A stretch of DNA of 64,000 nt from Pseudoxanthomonas suwonensis 11-1 (GTDB taxonomy: Bacteria; Pseudomonadota; Gammaproteobacteria; Xanthomonadales; Xanthomonadaceae). This document shows, piece after piece, positions 18,552 through 28,348 of the stretch. Each line of letters starts with the position of its first letter. Positions within the stretch are counted from its first letter, which is position 1. Position numbers and translations under genes: made by a program. Below the pieces are notes generated by a model. The model ran no database searches and was not told the DNA's origin. It worked only from the letters and a program-made list of their open reading frames with translations. The stretch spans positions 496,001 through 560,000 of the forward strand of contig NC_014924.1 of the NCBI RefSeq assembly GCF_000185965.1, given 5' to 3'.

Positions 18552-20518
18552 TGGGCAGCAGTGATTCGTCATTCGTGATTGGTGATTCGAAGGGGCAGGC
18601 CACCGCCGTTGCTTCTTCCAATCACGAATCACCGATCACCAATGACGGTGCGGATAGCGCCGTAAGCGCCTACCTGCGCCAGCACGAAAGCAAGCCGCTG
18701 CTGCGCTTCATCACCTGCGGCAGCGTGGACGACGGCAAGAGCACCCTGATCGGGCGCCTGCTGTACGAGAGCAAGCGCCTGTTCGACGACCAGCTGGCGG
18801 CATTGGAGGCCGACAGCCGCCGCCACGGCACCCAGGGCGAGCGCATCGACTACGCGCTGCTGCTCGATGGCCTGGCCGCCGAGCGCGAGCAGGGCATCAC
18901 CATCGACGTGGCCTACCGCTACTTCGATACCGAGAAGCGCAAGTTCATCGTCGCCGACTGCCCGGGCCACGAGCAGTACACCCGCAACATGGCCACCGGC
19001 GCCTCCACCGCCGACCTGGCCGTGGTGCTGGTGGACGCGCGCAAGGGCCTGCTGGCGCAGACCCGCCGCCACAGTTATATCGTTTCCTCGCTGCTGGGCA
19101 TCCGCCACGTGGTGCTGGCGGTGAACAAGATGGACCTGGTCGGTTACGACCGCGCCGTGTTCGAGCAGATCGCCACTGGCTACCGCGCGCTGGCCGCGCA
19201 GCTGGGCATCCCCGACGTGCAGGTGATCCCGCTGTCGGCGCTGGAGGGCGACAACCTGCTGCAGCGCTCGCCGAACACGCCGTGGTACGACGGCCCGGCG
19301 CTGCTCCAGCACCTGGAGTCGGTCGAGGTCGAGGACGGCCAGGCCCGCACCGGGCTGCGCCTGCCGGTGCAGTGGGTCAACCGGCCCAACCAGGATTTCC
19401 GCGGCTTCGCCGGCACGATCGCCGCCGGCGTGGCGCGTCCCGGCGACCCGGTGGTGGTGCTGCCCTCGGCGCGACGCTCCACCATCGCCCAGGTGCTTGG
19501 CCCGGACGGCCCGCTGGAACGCGCGGGCGCCGGCCAGGCGGTGACCCTGACCCTGGCCGACGAGATCGACGTCAGCCGCGGCGACCTGATCGCCGCCGCC
19601 GGCGATCCGCCCGCGGTGGCCGACCAGTTCGCCGCCCACGTGCTGTGGATGAGCGATGCGCCGCTGCTGCCCGGCCGCCCGTACTGGCTGAAGATCGGCA
19701 CCCGCACCGTTGCCGCCAGCGTCAGCGAGATCAAGCACCGGGTCGACGTGAACACCCAGGAGCACCTGGCCGCCAAGCGCCTGGAGCTCAACGAGGTCGG
19801 CTACTGCAACCTCAGCCTGGAGGAGCCGATCCCGTTCGCGTCCTACGCCGAGAACCGCACCCTTGGCGGATTCATCCTGATCGACCGCCAGAACAACGAC
19901 ACCGTCGCCGCCGGCACCCTGGACTTCGCCCTGCGCCGCGCCGACAACGTGCACTGGCAGCACCTGGACGTGGACAAGGCCGCGCGTGCGCGGATCAAGG
20001 GCCAGGTGCCGAAGGTGCTGTGGTTCACCGGCCTGTCCGGCGCCGGCAAGTCCACCGTGGCCAACCTGGTGGACAAGCGCCTGCACGCGCTGGGCTACCA
20101 CACCTTCGTCCTGGACGGCGACAACGTCCGCCACGGCCTCAACCGCGACCTCGGCTTCACCGACGAGGACCGGGTGGAGAACATCCGCCGCGTGGCCGAG
20201 GTGGCGAAGCTGATGACCGATGCCGGCCTGATCGTGCTGGTCAGCTTCATCTCCCCGTTCCGCGCCGAGCGGCGGATGGCGCGCGAGCGCTTCGCCCCGG
20301 GCGAGTTCGTCGAGGTGTTCGTCGACGTGCCGCTGGAGGTGGCCGAGGCGCGCGACGTGAAGGGCCTGTACCGCAAGGCCCGCGCCGGCCTGATCCCGAA
20401 CTTCACCGGCATCGACTCCCCCTACGAGGCGCCGGAGCAGCCGGAGGTGCACCTGGCCGCCGACCGCGACGACCCGGAGGCCATGGTCGCCCAGGTGCTG
20501 GCCGCGCTGGACCTCTGA
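18551..20518 (+). CDS. cysN: Bifunctional sulfate adenylyltransferase subunit 1/adenylylsulfate kinase
   Basis: A 655-residue CysN-CysC fusion. Residues about 50-460 form the EF-Tu-like GTPase that powers sulfate adenylation: G1 GSVDDGKST (57-65), G3 DCPGHEQ, G4 NKMD. From about 485 the APS kinase domain makes PAPS: P-loop GLSGAGKST at 494-502, [10 protein letters not shown], and [10 protein letters not shown]. The first 35 or so residues have no counterpart that I know of in the family. They are encoded by an inverted repeat of the intergenic GATTCG/GATTGG type (18567-18647), and no start codon lies after it and before the conserved region, so the repeat must be translated. The ATG overlaps the cysD stop, with GAGGGG upstream as ribosome site. 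Confidence 0.95.
   Translation: MGSSDSSFVIGDSKGQATAVASSNHESPITNDGADSAVSAYLRQHESKPLLRFITCGSVDDGKSTLIGRLLYESKRLFDDQLAALEADSRRHGTQGERIDYALLLDGLAAEREQGITIDVAYRYFDTEKRKFIVADCPGHEQYTRNMATGASTADLAVVLVDARKGLLAQTRRHSYIVSSLLGIRHVVLAVNKMDLVGYDRAVFEQIATGYRALAAQLGIPDVQVIPLSALEGDNLLQRSPNTPWYDGPALLQHLESVEVEDGQARTGLRLPVQWVNRPNQDFRGFAGTIAAGVARPGDPVVVLPSARRSTIAQVLGPDGPLERAGAGQAVTLTLADEIDVSRGDLIAAAGDPPAVADQFAAHVLWMSDAPLLPGRPYWLKIGTRTVAASVSEIKHRVDVNTQEHLAAKRLELNEVGYCNLSLEEPIPFASYAENRTLGGFILIDRQNNDTVAAGTLDFALRRADNVHWQHLDVDKAARARIKGQVPKVLWFTGLSGAGKSTVANLVDKRLHALGYHTFVLDGDNVRHGLNRDLGFTDEDRVENIRRVAEVAKLMTDAGLIVLVSFISPFRAERRMARERFAPGEFVEVFVDVPLEVAEARDVKGLYRKARAGLIPNFTGIDSPYEAPEQPEVHLAADRDDPEAMVAQVLAALDL
18567..18647. 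repeat. Near-perfect 23-bp inverted repeat inside the 5' end of cysN
   Basis: Arms 18567-18589 and 18625-18647 are reverse complements with two mismatches, separated by 35 bases. Both arms are built from CGTCATT and GTGATTGG-type units, the same vocabulary as the repeats at 15480-15521 and 46158-46257. In the cysN mRNA the arms would form a long hairpin just after the start codon. Confidence 0.85.
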
Positions 20519-20623
20519 GCAGGCCGCAAGTTCCCGGGACCACCGTCAACCAAAGCCACATACAGTCGTTCACGCGCGCTGGCTAAACTCCCCGGTTTGC
20601 GCATGAATCCAGCGAGGCGGTCG

Positions 20624-21757
20624 ATGGCGGTACGAGTTCCGGCGGTAGTGCTGTGCGGATTGCTGGCACTTGCCGGCTGCGATCGCCAGGAGCCCGCCGC
20701 CCGCGCGGCTGCCGCTGCGATCCCGGTGACCACCACCGTGGTCCAGCCGCGACCGTGGAGCGACACCGTGCAGGGCCTGGGCACGGTCCGCGCCCGCGAG
20801 TCGGTGACCCTGACCGCCAAGGTCAGCGAGATCGTCGAGCAGGTGCATTTCGACAGCGGCCAGAAGGTCGCCGCCGGGCAGCCGCTGGTGACCCTGCGGG
20901 TGGACGCGCAGCGCGCCGCCCTGCTCGAGGCCCAGGCCGCGGCCGACGAGGCCGAGCAGCAGTTCCGCCGGCTGCAGAGCCTGGCCGGGCAGCAGCTGGT
21001 CTCGCGCGCCAGCCTCGATACCCAGCGCGCCACCCGCGACGCCGCGGTGGCGCGGGTGCGGCAGATGCAGTCGGACATCGGCGACCGCCAGGTGCGTGCG
21101 CCGTTCGCCGGCGTGCTCGGCATCCGCCAGGTCAGCCCGGGCGCGCTGCTGACCCCGAACGCGGTCATCGCCACCCTGGACGACATCTCAAAGGTTTACG
21201 TGGACTTCCAGGTCCCGGAGTCGGCGCTGTCGCGGGTCGCGACCGGCGCCACGGTCAGCGCCAGCGGCGCGGCCTGGCCGGGGAGGGAATTCGAAGGCCA
21301 GGTGCAGGCGGTGGATGCGCGGATCGACCCGCAGACCCGCGCGGTGACCGTGCGCGCCGCGTTCGACAACCCGGAGGGGATGCTGCGTCCCGGCATGCTG
21401 CTGGACGTTCGCCTGTTCCAGCCGCCGCGCCAGGCGCTGGTAGTGCCGGAACTGGCGGTGGTCCAGGCGGGCCGCGACTCCTTCGTGTACCGGGTCGATG
21501 GCGAGGGCATGGTGGCGCAGGTGCCGGTGCGTACCGGGCTGCGCCGCGAGGGCCTGGCCGAGATCACCGAAGGCCTGGCCGCGGGCGACCGCATCGTGGT
21601 CGAGGGCACCGGCAAGCTGCGTCCGGGCGTGAAGGTCGCCGACGCGGCCAAGGCGCCGGCGCCGGAACAGACGGAGGAAGCGGGGACGGGCGACACGGGC
21701 ACCGGTGCTGCGCCCGCTGGCGAACCCGGCGCCGCCGGCAACGGCGACCGGGGCTGA
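20624..21757 (+). CDS. RND efflux periplasmic adaptor (membrane fusion protein)
   Basis: A 377-residue HlyD/AcrA-type adaptor that links an RND pump to an outer-membrane channel. The N-terminus is a lipoprotein signal (hydrophobic stretch and lipobox LALAGCD), so it is likely lipid-anchored in the inner membrane. It has the barrel-sandwich (lipoyl) halves (ARESVTLTAKVSEIVEQV and DRQVRAPFAGVLG), a helical hairpin between them, the beta-barrel domain and a C-terminal Glu/Ala/Gly/Thr-rich tail. The start at 20624 is chosen because GAGG lies 7 bases upstream; an in-frame ATG at 20603 would add seven residues before the signal. The stop is four bases before the pump gene. The substrate is unknown. 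Confidence 0.9.
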   Translation: MAVRVPAVVLCGLLALAGCDRQEPAARAAAAAIPVTTTVVQPRPWSDTVQGLGTVRARESVTLTAKVSEIVEQVHFDSGQKVAAGQPLVTLRVDAQRAALLEAQAAADEAEQQFRRLQSLAGQQLVSRASLDTQRATRDAAVARVRQMQSDIGDRQVRAPFAGVLGIRQVSPGALLTPNAVIATLDDISKVYVDFQVPESALSRVATGATVSASGAAWPGREFEGQVQAVDARIDPQTRAVTVRAAFDNPEGMLRPGMLLDVRLFQPPRQALVVPELAVVQAGRDSFVYRVDGEGMVAQVPVRTGLRREGLAEITEGLAAGDRIVVEGTGKLRPGVKVADAAKAPAPEQTEEAGTGDTGTGAAPAGEPGAAGNGDRG

Positions 21758-21761
21758 GCCG

Positions 21762-24700
21762 ATGAAGCTCTCCGACCTGTCGATCCGGCGCCCCGTGTTC
21801 GCGGTGGTGGTCAGCCTGCTGCTGGTGGTGCTGGGCGCGATGTCGTTCATGCGCCTGACCCTGCGCGAGCTGCCCAACATCGATCCGCCGATCGTCTCGG
21901 TGGAGGTGCGTTATCCGGGCGCCTCGGCCGCCGTGGTCGAGACCCGGGTCACCCAGATCCTCGAGGACGGCCTGGCCGGCATCGAGGGCATCCGCACCAT
22001 CCAGTCGCAGAGCCGCAACGGCCGCGCCGACGTCACCATCGAGTTCAACCTCACCCGCGACATCGAGGCCGCGGCCAACGACGTGCGCGACCGCGTCAGC
22101 CGGGTGATGGACCGCCTGCCCGACGAGGCCGATCCGCCGGAGATCGCCAAGGTCGAGGCCGACGCAGACGTCATCATCTGGCTCAACATGCGCTCCACCG
22201 TGATGGACACGATGGAGCTGACCGACTACGCCGACCGCTACGTGGTCGACCGGCTGTCGGCGCTCGACGGCGTGGCCCGGGTGCAGCTGGGCGGTGGCCA
22301 GCGCTACGCGATGCGCATCTGGCTGGACCGCGACGCCATGGCCGCGCGCGGGATCACCGCCGGGGACGTGGAATCGGCCCTGCGCGCGGAGAACGTGGAG
22401 CTGCCGGCCGGGCGCATCGAGTCGGCCACCCGCGACTTCACCCTGCGCGTGGAGCGCGGCTACCGTGCGCCGGAACAGTTCGCCAACCTGCCCCTGCGCA
22501 AGGGCGCGGACGGTTACGTGGTCCGCCTGGGCGACGTGGCCCGGGTCGAGCTGGGCCCGGAGGAGCGCCGCTCCTACCTGCGCAGCAACGGCGTGCCCAA
22601 CGTCGGCCTGGGCATCGTCCGCACCTCCACCGCCAACGCCCTGGACGTGGCCCGCGCCGCGCGCGCCGAGGCCGAGGTGATCCAGAAGACCCTGCCGGAA
22701 GGCACCGACATCTTCGTCGCCTACGACAGCACCATCTTCATCGAGGCCTCGGTCGAGCGCGTGTACTGGACCCTGGCCGAGGCCATGGTCCTGGTGTTCG
22801 GCGTGATCTGGCTGTTCCTGGGCAGCCTGCGCGCGGCGCTGATCCCGGCGGTGACCGTGCCGGTATGCCTGGTGGCCGCGTTCATCGCGCTCTATGCGTT
22901 CGGGTTCTCGATCAACCTGCTGACCCTGCTGGCCCTGGTGCTGTGCATCGGCCTGGTGGTTGACGACGCCATCGTGGTGCTGGAGAACGTGCAGCGCCGC
23001 GCCGACCTGGGCGAGCCGCCGCTGGTGGCCGCGCGCCGCGGCACCGCGCAGGTGGCGTTCGCGGTGATCGCCACCACCGCGGTGCTGGTGGCGGTGTTCC
23101 TGCCGGTGGGCTTCATGGAGGGCAATACCGGCCGCCTGTTCCGCGAACTGTCGGTGGCGCTGGCGGCGGCGGTGGCGATCTCGGCCTTCGTGGCCCTGAC
23201 CCTGACCCCGATGATGACCTCCAAGCTGGTGCGCCCGCATTCGGCCCCGCGCGGTCTCAATGCCTGGATCCAGCGCTCGCTCACCCGCATCAGCGACGGC
23301 TACGGCCGCCAGGTCACGCGCATGGTCGGGCTGCCGGGGCGGCGGCTGCTGGGCCTGCTGCTGCTGGCGATGGCGCTGTGCGCGGCGGCGGTGGCCGTGC
23401 TCGGCCTGCGCGTGCCCAGCGAGCTGGCCCCGGCCGAGGACCGCGGCCGTTTCTTCGTGATGGTCGACGCGCCCGAGGGTGCCGGTTTCGACTACACCGT
23501 GGGCCAGATGCGGCAGGTCGAGGACATCATCCTGCGCCAAGTGGGCGGGGACCAGCCGGTGCAGCGTGCGAACTCGCGCGTGCCGCGCGGTTTCGGCGGC
23601 AGCGAGGAGATGCATACCGGCCACGTGGTGGTGTTCATGCAGGACTGGCGCGAGCGCAAGGCCAGCACCGACGAGGTGGTGGCCGGGCTGCGCCGCGAGC
23701 TGTCGGTGCTGCCGGGCGTGCAGGCGCGCGCCAACGTGCCGGGCGGCCTGGTCAACACCCGCGGCCAGCGCTACCAGCTGGTGCTGGGTGGTCCGGACTA
23801 CGCGGAACTGGCGCAGTGGCGCGACCGCATCCTTGAGCGGATGGAGTCCAACCCCGGCATCCAGGACCCCGACTCGGACTACAAGGAGACCCGGCCGCAG
23901 ATGCGGGTGGAGATCGACCGCCAGCGCGCGGCCGACCTCGGGGTGGCGGTGCAGGAGATCGGCCGCACCCTGGAGACCATGATGGGCTCGCGCCAGGTCA
24001 CCACCTACGTGGACAACGGCGAGGAGTACGACGTCATGCTCCAGGCCGACCGCGAGAAGCGCATGGATCCATCCGACCTGGAGCGCACCTGGGTGCGGGC
24101 CAACAGCGGCGAACTGGTGCCGTTGGCCAACCTGGTCACCCTGCGCGAGGTCGCCGAGCCGGGCAGCCTCAACCGCTTCAACCGCCTGCGCGCGATCACC
24201 ATCAGCGCCGGCCTGGCGCCGGGCTACAGCATGGGCGAGGCGCTGGAGTGGACCCGCCAGGTCGCTTCCGAGGAGCTGCCGGACTACGCCCAGGTCGACT
24301 GGAAGGGCGAGTCGCGCGAGTACCAGGAGGCCGGCGGCGCGGTGCTGCTGACCTTCGCCATGGCCCTGCTGGTGGTCTACCTGGTGCTGGCGGCGCAGTT
24401 CGAGAGCTTCCTGCATCCACTGGTGATCATGCTCACCGTGCCGCTGGCGGTGCTGGGCGCGCTGATCGGCCTGTGGGTCACCGGCGGCACGCTCAACCTC
24501 TTCAGCCAGATCGGCATCGTCATGCTGATCGGCCTGGCGGCCAAGAACGGCATCCTGATCGTGGAGTTCGCCAACCAGCTGCGCGACGAGGGCCGCGACG
24601 TGGCCGCCGCGATCGGCGAGGCGGCGAGGGTGCGCCTGCGCCCGATCCTGATGACCTCGGTGGCCACCGTGGTCGGCGCGGTGCCGCTGGTGGTTGCCGG

Positions 24701-24896
24701 CGGGCCGGGCTCGGCCAGCCGTGCCACGATCGGCATCGTGATCATCTTCGGCGTGTCGTTCTCGACCCTGCTGTCGCTGTACGTGGTGCCCGCGTTCTAC
24801 GCCCTGCTGGCGCCGTTCACCCGCTCGCCCGAGGCCCTGGCCCAGGAGCTGGCGCGGCTGGAGGCGGAAACCCCTTCGGTGGGCGGCCATGGCTGA
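21762..24896 (+). CDS. RND efflux pump inner-membrane subunit (HAE1-like)
   Basis: A 1044-residue proton-driven exporter of the AcrB/MexB type, with the usual length and 12 transmembrane helices. TM1 is at the N-terminus (MKLSDLSIRRPVFAVVVSLL). The proton-relay Asp pair is in LVVDDAIVVLENVQRR in TM4, and the second half begins near residue 530 with a repeat of the same layout and GLAAKNGILIVEFANQLR. Two large periplasmic loops form the porter domain. It overlaps the acetyltransferase gene by 8 bases and follows the adaptor directly; no outer-membrane channel gene is present, so a shared TolC-like protein is likely. Drug or solvent export cannot be told from sequence. Confidence 0.93.
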   Translation: MKLSDLSIRRPVFAVVVSLLLVVLGAMSFMRLTLRELPNIDPPIVSVEVRYPGASAAVVETRVTQILEDGLAGIEGIRTIQSQSRNGRADVTIEFNLTRDIEAAANDVRDRVSRVMDRLPDEADPPEIAKVEADADVIIWLNMRSTVMDTMELTDYADRYVVDRLSALDGVARVQLGGGQRYAMRIWLDRDAMAARGITAGDVESALRAENVELPAGRIESATRDFTLRVERGYRAPEQFANLPLRKGADGYVVRLGDVARVELGPEERRSYLRSNGVPNVGLGIVRTSTANALDVARAARAEAEVIQKTLPEGTDIFVAYDSTIFIEASVERVYWTLAEAMVLVFGVIWLFLGSLRAALIPAVTVPVCLVAAFIALYAFGFSINLLTLLALVLCIGLVVDDAIVVLENVQRRADLGEPPLVAARRGTAQVAFAVIATTAVLVAVFLPVGFMEGNTGRLFRELSVALAAAVAISAFVALTLTPMMTSKLVRPHSAPRGLNAWIQRSLTRISDGYGRQVTRMVGLPGRRLLGLLLLAMALCAAAVAVLGLRVPSELAPAEDRGRFFVMVDAPEGAGFDYTVGQMRQVEDIILRQVGGDQPVQRANSRVPRGFGGSEEMHTGHVVVFMQDWRERKASTDEVVAGLRRELSVLPGVQARANVPGGLVNTRGQRYQLVLGGPDYAELAQWRDRILERMESNPGIQDPDSDYKETRPQMRVEIDRQRAADLGVAVQEIGRTLETMMGSRQVTTYVDNGEEYDVMLQADREKRMDPSDLERTWVRANSGELVPLANLVTLREVAEPGSLNRFNRLRAITISAGLAPGYSMGEALEWTRQVASEELPDYAQVDWKGESREYQEAGGAVLLTFAMALLVVYLVLAAQFESFLHPLVIMLTVPLAVLGALIGLWVTGGTLNLFSQIGIVMLIGLAAKNGILIVEFANQLRDEGRDVAAAIGEAARVRLRPILMTSVATVVGAVPLVVAGGPGSASRATIGIVIIFGVSFSTLLSLYVVPAFYALLAPFTRSPEALAQELARLEAETPSVGGHG

Positions 24897-25443
24897 GCCG
24901 GCGCGCACGCCGCTGCGCGTCGAGGGCGCGGGCTTCGTCGTGCGTCCCTGGCGCATCGATGACCTGGACGCGCTGCTGGAGCACGCCGACGACGCCCAGG
25001 TGGTGCGCGGCCTCAGCGACCGCTTCCCGCACCCGTACAGACGGGCCGACGGCGAGGCCTTCCTTTCCGGCCGGGTGGTGGACCTGTCCACCGCCTGGGC
25101 GATCGAGCTGGAGGGGCGCGCCTGCGGCGGCATCGGCCTGCTGCCGCAACAGGGCGAGCGCGAGCACGTGGCGCGGCTGGGCTACTGGCTCGGTCGGCGC
25201 CACTGGGGCCGTGGCCATATGAGCCGGCTCGTCGGCGCGTTCCTCGACGCGGCCGTGCCTGCTTTCGGCCTGCAACGGGTCGAGGCCTTCGTCCTCGACG
25301 GCAACACGGCTTCCGTGCGGGTGCTGGCGAAGAACGGGTTCCAGCCCGAGGGCACGACCCGCGCCGCGGTATGCAAGGACGGCCGCTTCCACGACCTGCA
25401 CTGGTTCGCCCGGCTGTGGGGCGAGGCGGCATCCGGCCACTGA
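24889..25443 (+). CDS. GNAT family N-acetyltransferase (RimJ/RimL-like)
   Basis: A 184-residue acetyltransferase of the RimJ/RimL group, which acetylates N-terminal or small-molecule amines with acetyl-CoA. The fold pattern is complete: FVVRPWRIDDLDALLEHADD at the N-terminus, the strand AIELEGRACGGIGL, the acetyl-CoA pyrophosphate loop near GRRHWGRGHMSRLVGAF, and the C-terminal VLAKNGFQPEG helix-strand. The ATG lies inside the last codons of the RND gene (8-base overlap), so it is probably the third gene of that operon. The substrate is unknown. Confidence 0.88.
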   Translation: MAEPARTPLRVEGAGFVVRPWRIDDLDALLEHADDAQVVRGLSDRFPHPYRRADGEAFLSGRVVDLSTAWAIELEGRACGGIGLLPQQGEREHVARLGYWLGRRHWGRGHMSRLVGAFLDAAVPAFGLQRVEAFVLDGNTASVRVLAKNGFQPEGTTRAAVCKDGRFHDLHWFARLWGEAASGH

Positions 25444-25507
25444 CTGGCCACGGCTACCGCGCCGGCCGCCGTCCGGGCACCATGGGCAGGACCCGGGGAG
25501 GACGGCA

Positions 25508-26710
25508 ATGGCAGGCAACGCAGGCGGCGCGCGACTGGAGAACCTGGACGCGCTGAGGGGCTTCGCCCTGTTCGGGCTGTTCATGGTGCACATGCCGGAA
25601 CTGTTCGAGCTCTACTGGCTGGCGCCGGTGACCGATCCATTCCAGCTCGCCGTGCACGACGCGGTGTGGCTGCTGCTGGCCGGCAAGGCCTTCGCCCTGA
25701 TGGCGCTGTGCTTCGGCACCAGCTTCTTCATCCTGATGCAGGGCGGCGAACGGCGCGGCCAGGACTTCAGCGCCCGCTTCGTCTGGCGACTGGCGCTGCT
25801 GGGTGCGCTGGGCCTGCTGCACGGCCTGTGGTACCGCGGCGACATCCTCGAGGTGCTGGCGGTGATGGGCCTGTTCCTGCTGCCGTTCCACCGCGTCCGC
25901 TCCAACCGGGTGCTGCTGTCGGTGGCCGTGGTCCTGCTGCTGCAGCCGCTGATGCTGGTGCAGGCGGTGGCCGGACTGGCCGGGACGGAGTGGGCCAACC
26001 GCCCGCCGGCGTACTGGGACATCCGCATCAACCCGCTGTACCTGTCCGGCAGCCTGTGGGACACGATCCGGATCAACGTGGTGGAAGGCCACGGCCAGAA
26101 GTGGTCCTTCATGTTCGGCTCCGGGCGCCTGAGCCAGATCCTCGGTCTGTCCCTGGTGGGCATGGTGCTGGGCCGGACCGGCTTCTTCGCCCGGCCGGAG
26201 GCGTTCGCACGCATGCGCATCGGCGGGCTGCTGCTGTCGCTGGCGGCCGCGGTGGCGCTGCACTACCTGCGCGACCCGCTGGCCGGGCTGGTGCCGGCCG
26301 GCGCAGGCATGACCATGCCGCGCGACCGGGTCTGGACCATGCTCGGCAGCCTGTTCGACCTGGCGATGATGGCGGTGCTGCTGTTCGGCTTCCTCGCCCT
26401 GTACCACGGCCCTGGGCGCCGGCTGCTGGGCCTGCTGGCCCCGGCGGGACGGATGACGCTGAGCCTCTACGTCGCCCAGTCGCTGGTGTTCGTGCCGGTG
26501 TTCTACGGCTACGGGCTGGGCCTGCACGCCAGCATGACCCAGCTGCAGGCGGTGGCCTGGGGCCTGGTCGCCTTCGCCGCGCAGCTGGCATTGGCCCATC
26601 TCTGGTTCCGGCACTTCCTGTACGGGCCGCTGGAATGGCTGTGGCGCGCGGCTACCTGGCTGGATCCGCGCCTGCCGTTCCGTCGCAGGCACGCGACCAC
26701 GCCGGCCTGA
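25508..26710 (+). CDS. DUF418 domain-containing membrane protein
   Basis: A 400-residue polytopic inner-membrane protein with about ten hydrophobic segments. The N-terminus RLENLDALRGFALFGLFMVH and the C-terminal DUF418 region (MTLSLYVAQSLVFVPVFYGYGLG, WFRHFLYGPLEWLWRAATW) are characteristic. DUF418 proteins resemble acyltransferase-3-type membrane proteins, but their reaction is unknown. The start has GGAGG seven bases upstream. A 64-bp spacer follows the acetyltransferase gene, so it may be the last gene of the same transcript or have its own promoter. Confidence 0.88.
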   Translation: MAGNAGGARLENLDALRGFALFGLFMVHMPELFELYWLAPVTDPFQLAVHDAVWLLLAGKAFALMALCFGTSFFILMQGGERRGQDFSARFVWRLALLGALGLLHGLWYRGDILEVLAVMGLFLLPFHRVRSNRVLLSVAVVLLLQPLMLVQAVAGLAGTEWANRPPAYWDIRINPLYLSGSLWDTIRINVVEGHGQKWSFMFGSGRLSQILGLSLVGMVLGRTGFFARPEAFARMRIGGLLLSLAAAVALHYLRDPLAGLVPAGAGMTMPRDRVWTMLGSLFDLAMMAVLLFGFLALYHGPGRRLLGLLAPAGRMTLSLYVAQSLVFVPVFYGYGLGLHASMTQLQAVAWGLVAFAAQLALAHLWFRHFLYGPLEWLWRAATWLDPRLPFRRRHATTPA

Positions 26711-26842
26711 GCCAGGGTCCACGCGACGCGCATGTGCGGGAAGGCACTGCGCGTGGCGGCGGTATGCGGTTATCTTTCCCCACACCCTGCGGTATGCGCC
26801 GCGCATCCCCATTCCGTTCCCGACGGCCGGAGACCCAACCCC

Positions 26843-28348
26843 GTGGAAGCTTTTCTTGCCTGGATTAACGGCATCATCTGGAGCAATGCGCTGATCGCGC
26901 TGTGCCTGGGTGCCGGCCTGTGGTTCACCTTCCGCACCCGCGTGATGCAGGTGCGTGGATTCGCCGAGATGTGCCGGCTGACCGTCACCGGGCAGAAGTC
27001 CGATGCCGGCGTGTCCTCGTTCCAGGCCCTGGCCATCTCCATGGCCGGGCGGATGGGCATCGGCAACATCGCCGGCGTGGCCACCGCGATCGCCTACGGC
27101 GGCCCGGGCGCGGTGTTCTGGATGTGGGTGATGGGCTTCCTTGGCGCCTCGACCTCCTACGTCGAATCCACCCTGGCCCAGATCTACAAGGAGAAGGACG
27201 CCGAGGGCCGCTACCGCGGCGGCCCGGCCTACTACATCGAAAAGGCGATGGGCCTGAAGTGGTACGCGGTGCTGTTCGCCGTGGCCACGGTCGTCGCCAC
27301 CGGCCTGCTGCTGCCGGGCGTGCAGGCCAATGCGATCGCCGACAGCGCCAGCAGCGTGCTGTGCAACGGCACGGCCGACACCTGCGCGGCCCTGGGCGGC
27401 AGCGGCATGCTCAAGCTGTGGATCGGCCTGGCCGTGGCCTTCCTGCTGGGGCTGATCATCTTCGGCGGCATCAAGCGCATCGCCACTTTCGCCGAGGTCG
27501 TGGTGCCGTTCATGGCGCTGGCCTTCATCCTGATGGCGGTCATCGTGATGATCGTCAACGCGGACAAGGTGCCGGCGATGTTCGCCGACATCTTCTCCAG
27601 CGCCTTCGGTGGCCACGCGGCGTTCGGCGCGATCCTCGGCCAGGCCATCGCCTGGGGCGTCAAGCGGGGCGTCTACGCCAACGAGGCAGGCCAGGGCACC
27701 GGCCCGCACGCGGCCGCGGCGGCCGAGGTCTCGCACCCGGCCAAGCAGGGTTACGTGCAGGCCTTCGCCATCTACTTCGACACCATGCTGGTGTGCACCT
27801 CCACCGCCTTCCTGCTGCTGTCCACCGGCATGTACAACACCTTCCGCGTGGTGGTGGAGGACGGCAAGGAGACGCTGCAGGCCATCGTCACCGGCGTGCC
27901 GGGCGTGCAGCCCTCGGAAGGCGCGCAGTTCACCCAGGCGGCGGTCGAATCGGTGCTGCCCGGCTGGGGCGCGGGCTTCGTGGCGCTGGCGCTGTTCTTC
28001 TTCGCCTTCACCACGATCATGGCCTATTACTACATGGCCGAGACCAACCTCACCTACCTGGCCGGCGTGCGCAAGACCCATCCGCTGGCGACCCTGCTGC
28101 TGCGCCTGGGCATCATCGGCATGGTGGTGTTCGGCGCGTACCACAACGCCGCCATGGCCTGGACCCTGGGCGACATCGGCGTCGGCCTGATGGCCTGGCT
28201 CAACATCATCGCCATCCTGATCCTGCAGAAGCCCGCGCTGCAGGCCCTGCGCGACTACGAACGGCAGAAGAAGCTGGGTGCTGATCCGGTGTTCGATCCG
28301 GACGCGCTGGGCATCCGCAACGCCGGGTTCTGGTCCGGTAAGAAGTGA
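26843..28348 (+). CDS. Alanine/glycine:cation symporter (AGCS family)
   Basis: A 501-residue sodium-coupled amino acid importer with about eleven membrane helices. The family start is a GTG (read as Met) in VEAFLAWINGIIWSNALI, with GGAG about ten bases upstream; no ATG lies at the family N-terminus. Typical blocks are SFQALAISMAGRMGIGNIAG, GGPGAVFWMWVMGFLGAST, GVKRGVYANEAGQGTGPHAAA and the late FFFAFTTIMAYYYMAETN. The substrate is likely alanine or glycine by family. The stop codon overlaps the ATG of the next gene (TGATG at 28346-28350), which suggests coupling. Confidence 0.93.
   Translation: MEAFLAWINGIIWSNALIALCLGAGLWFTFRTRVMQVRGFAEMCRLTVTGQKSDAGVSSFQALAISMAGRMGIGNIAGVATAIAYGGPGAVFWMWVMGFLGASTSYVESTLAQIYKEKDAEGRYRGGPAYYIEKAMGLKWYAVLFAVATVVATGLLLPGVQANAIADSASSVLCNGTADTCAALGGSGMLKLWIGLAVAFLLGLIIFGGIKRIATFAEVVVPFMALAFILMAVIVMIVNADKVPAMFADIFSSAFGGHAAFGAILGQAIAWGVKRGVYANEAGQGTGPHAAAAAEVSHPAKQGYVQAFAIYFDTMLVCTSTAFLLLSTGMYNTFRVVVEDGKETLQAIVTGVPGVQPSEGAQFTQAAVESVLPGWGAGFVALALFFFAFTTIMAYYYMAETNLTYLAGVRKTHPLATLLLRLGIIGMVVFGAYHNAAMAWTLGDIGVGLMAWLNIIAILILQKPALQALRDYERQKKLGADPVFDPDALGIRNAGFWSGKK

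Noticed and set aside
21564-25133. Long open frame antisense to the RND pump gene
   Set aside because: It is low-complexity (His/Arg/Gln/Ala-rich), has no family resemblance, and mirrors a clear 1044-residue transporter gene on the other strand. The same holds for 25454-28921, 55185-58307 and 2001-4793 on the minus strand.
26711-26842. Glycine riboswitch before the alanine/glycine symporter gene
   Set aside because: No tandem aptamer pattern or conserved glycine-aptamer core is visible in the 132 bases.
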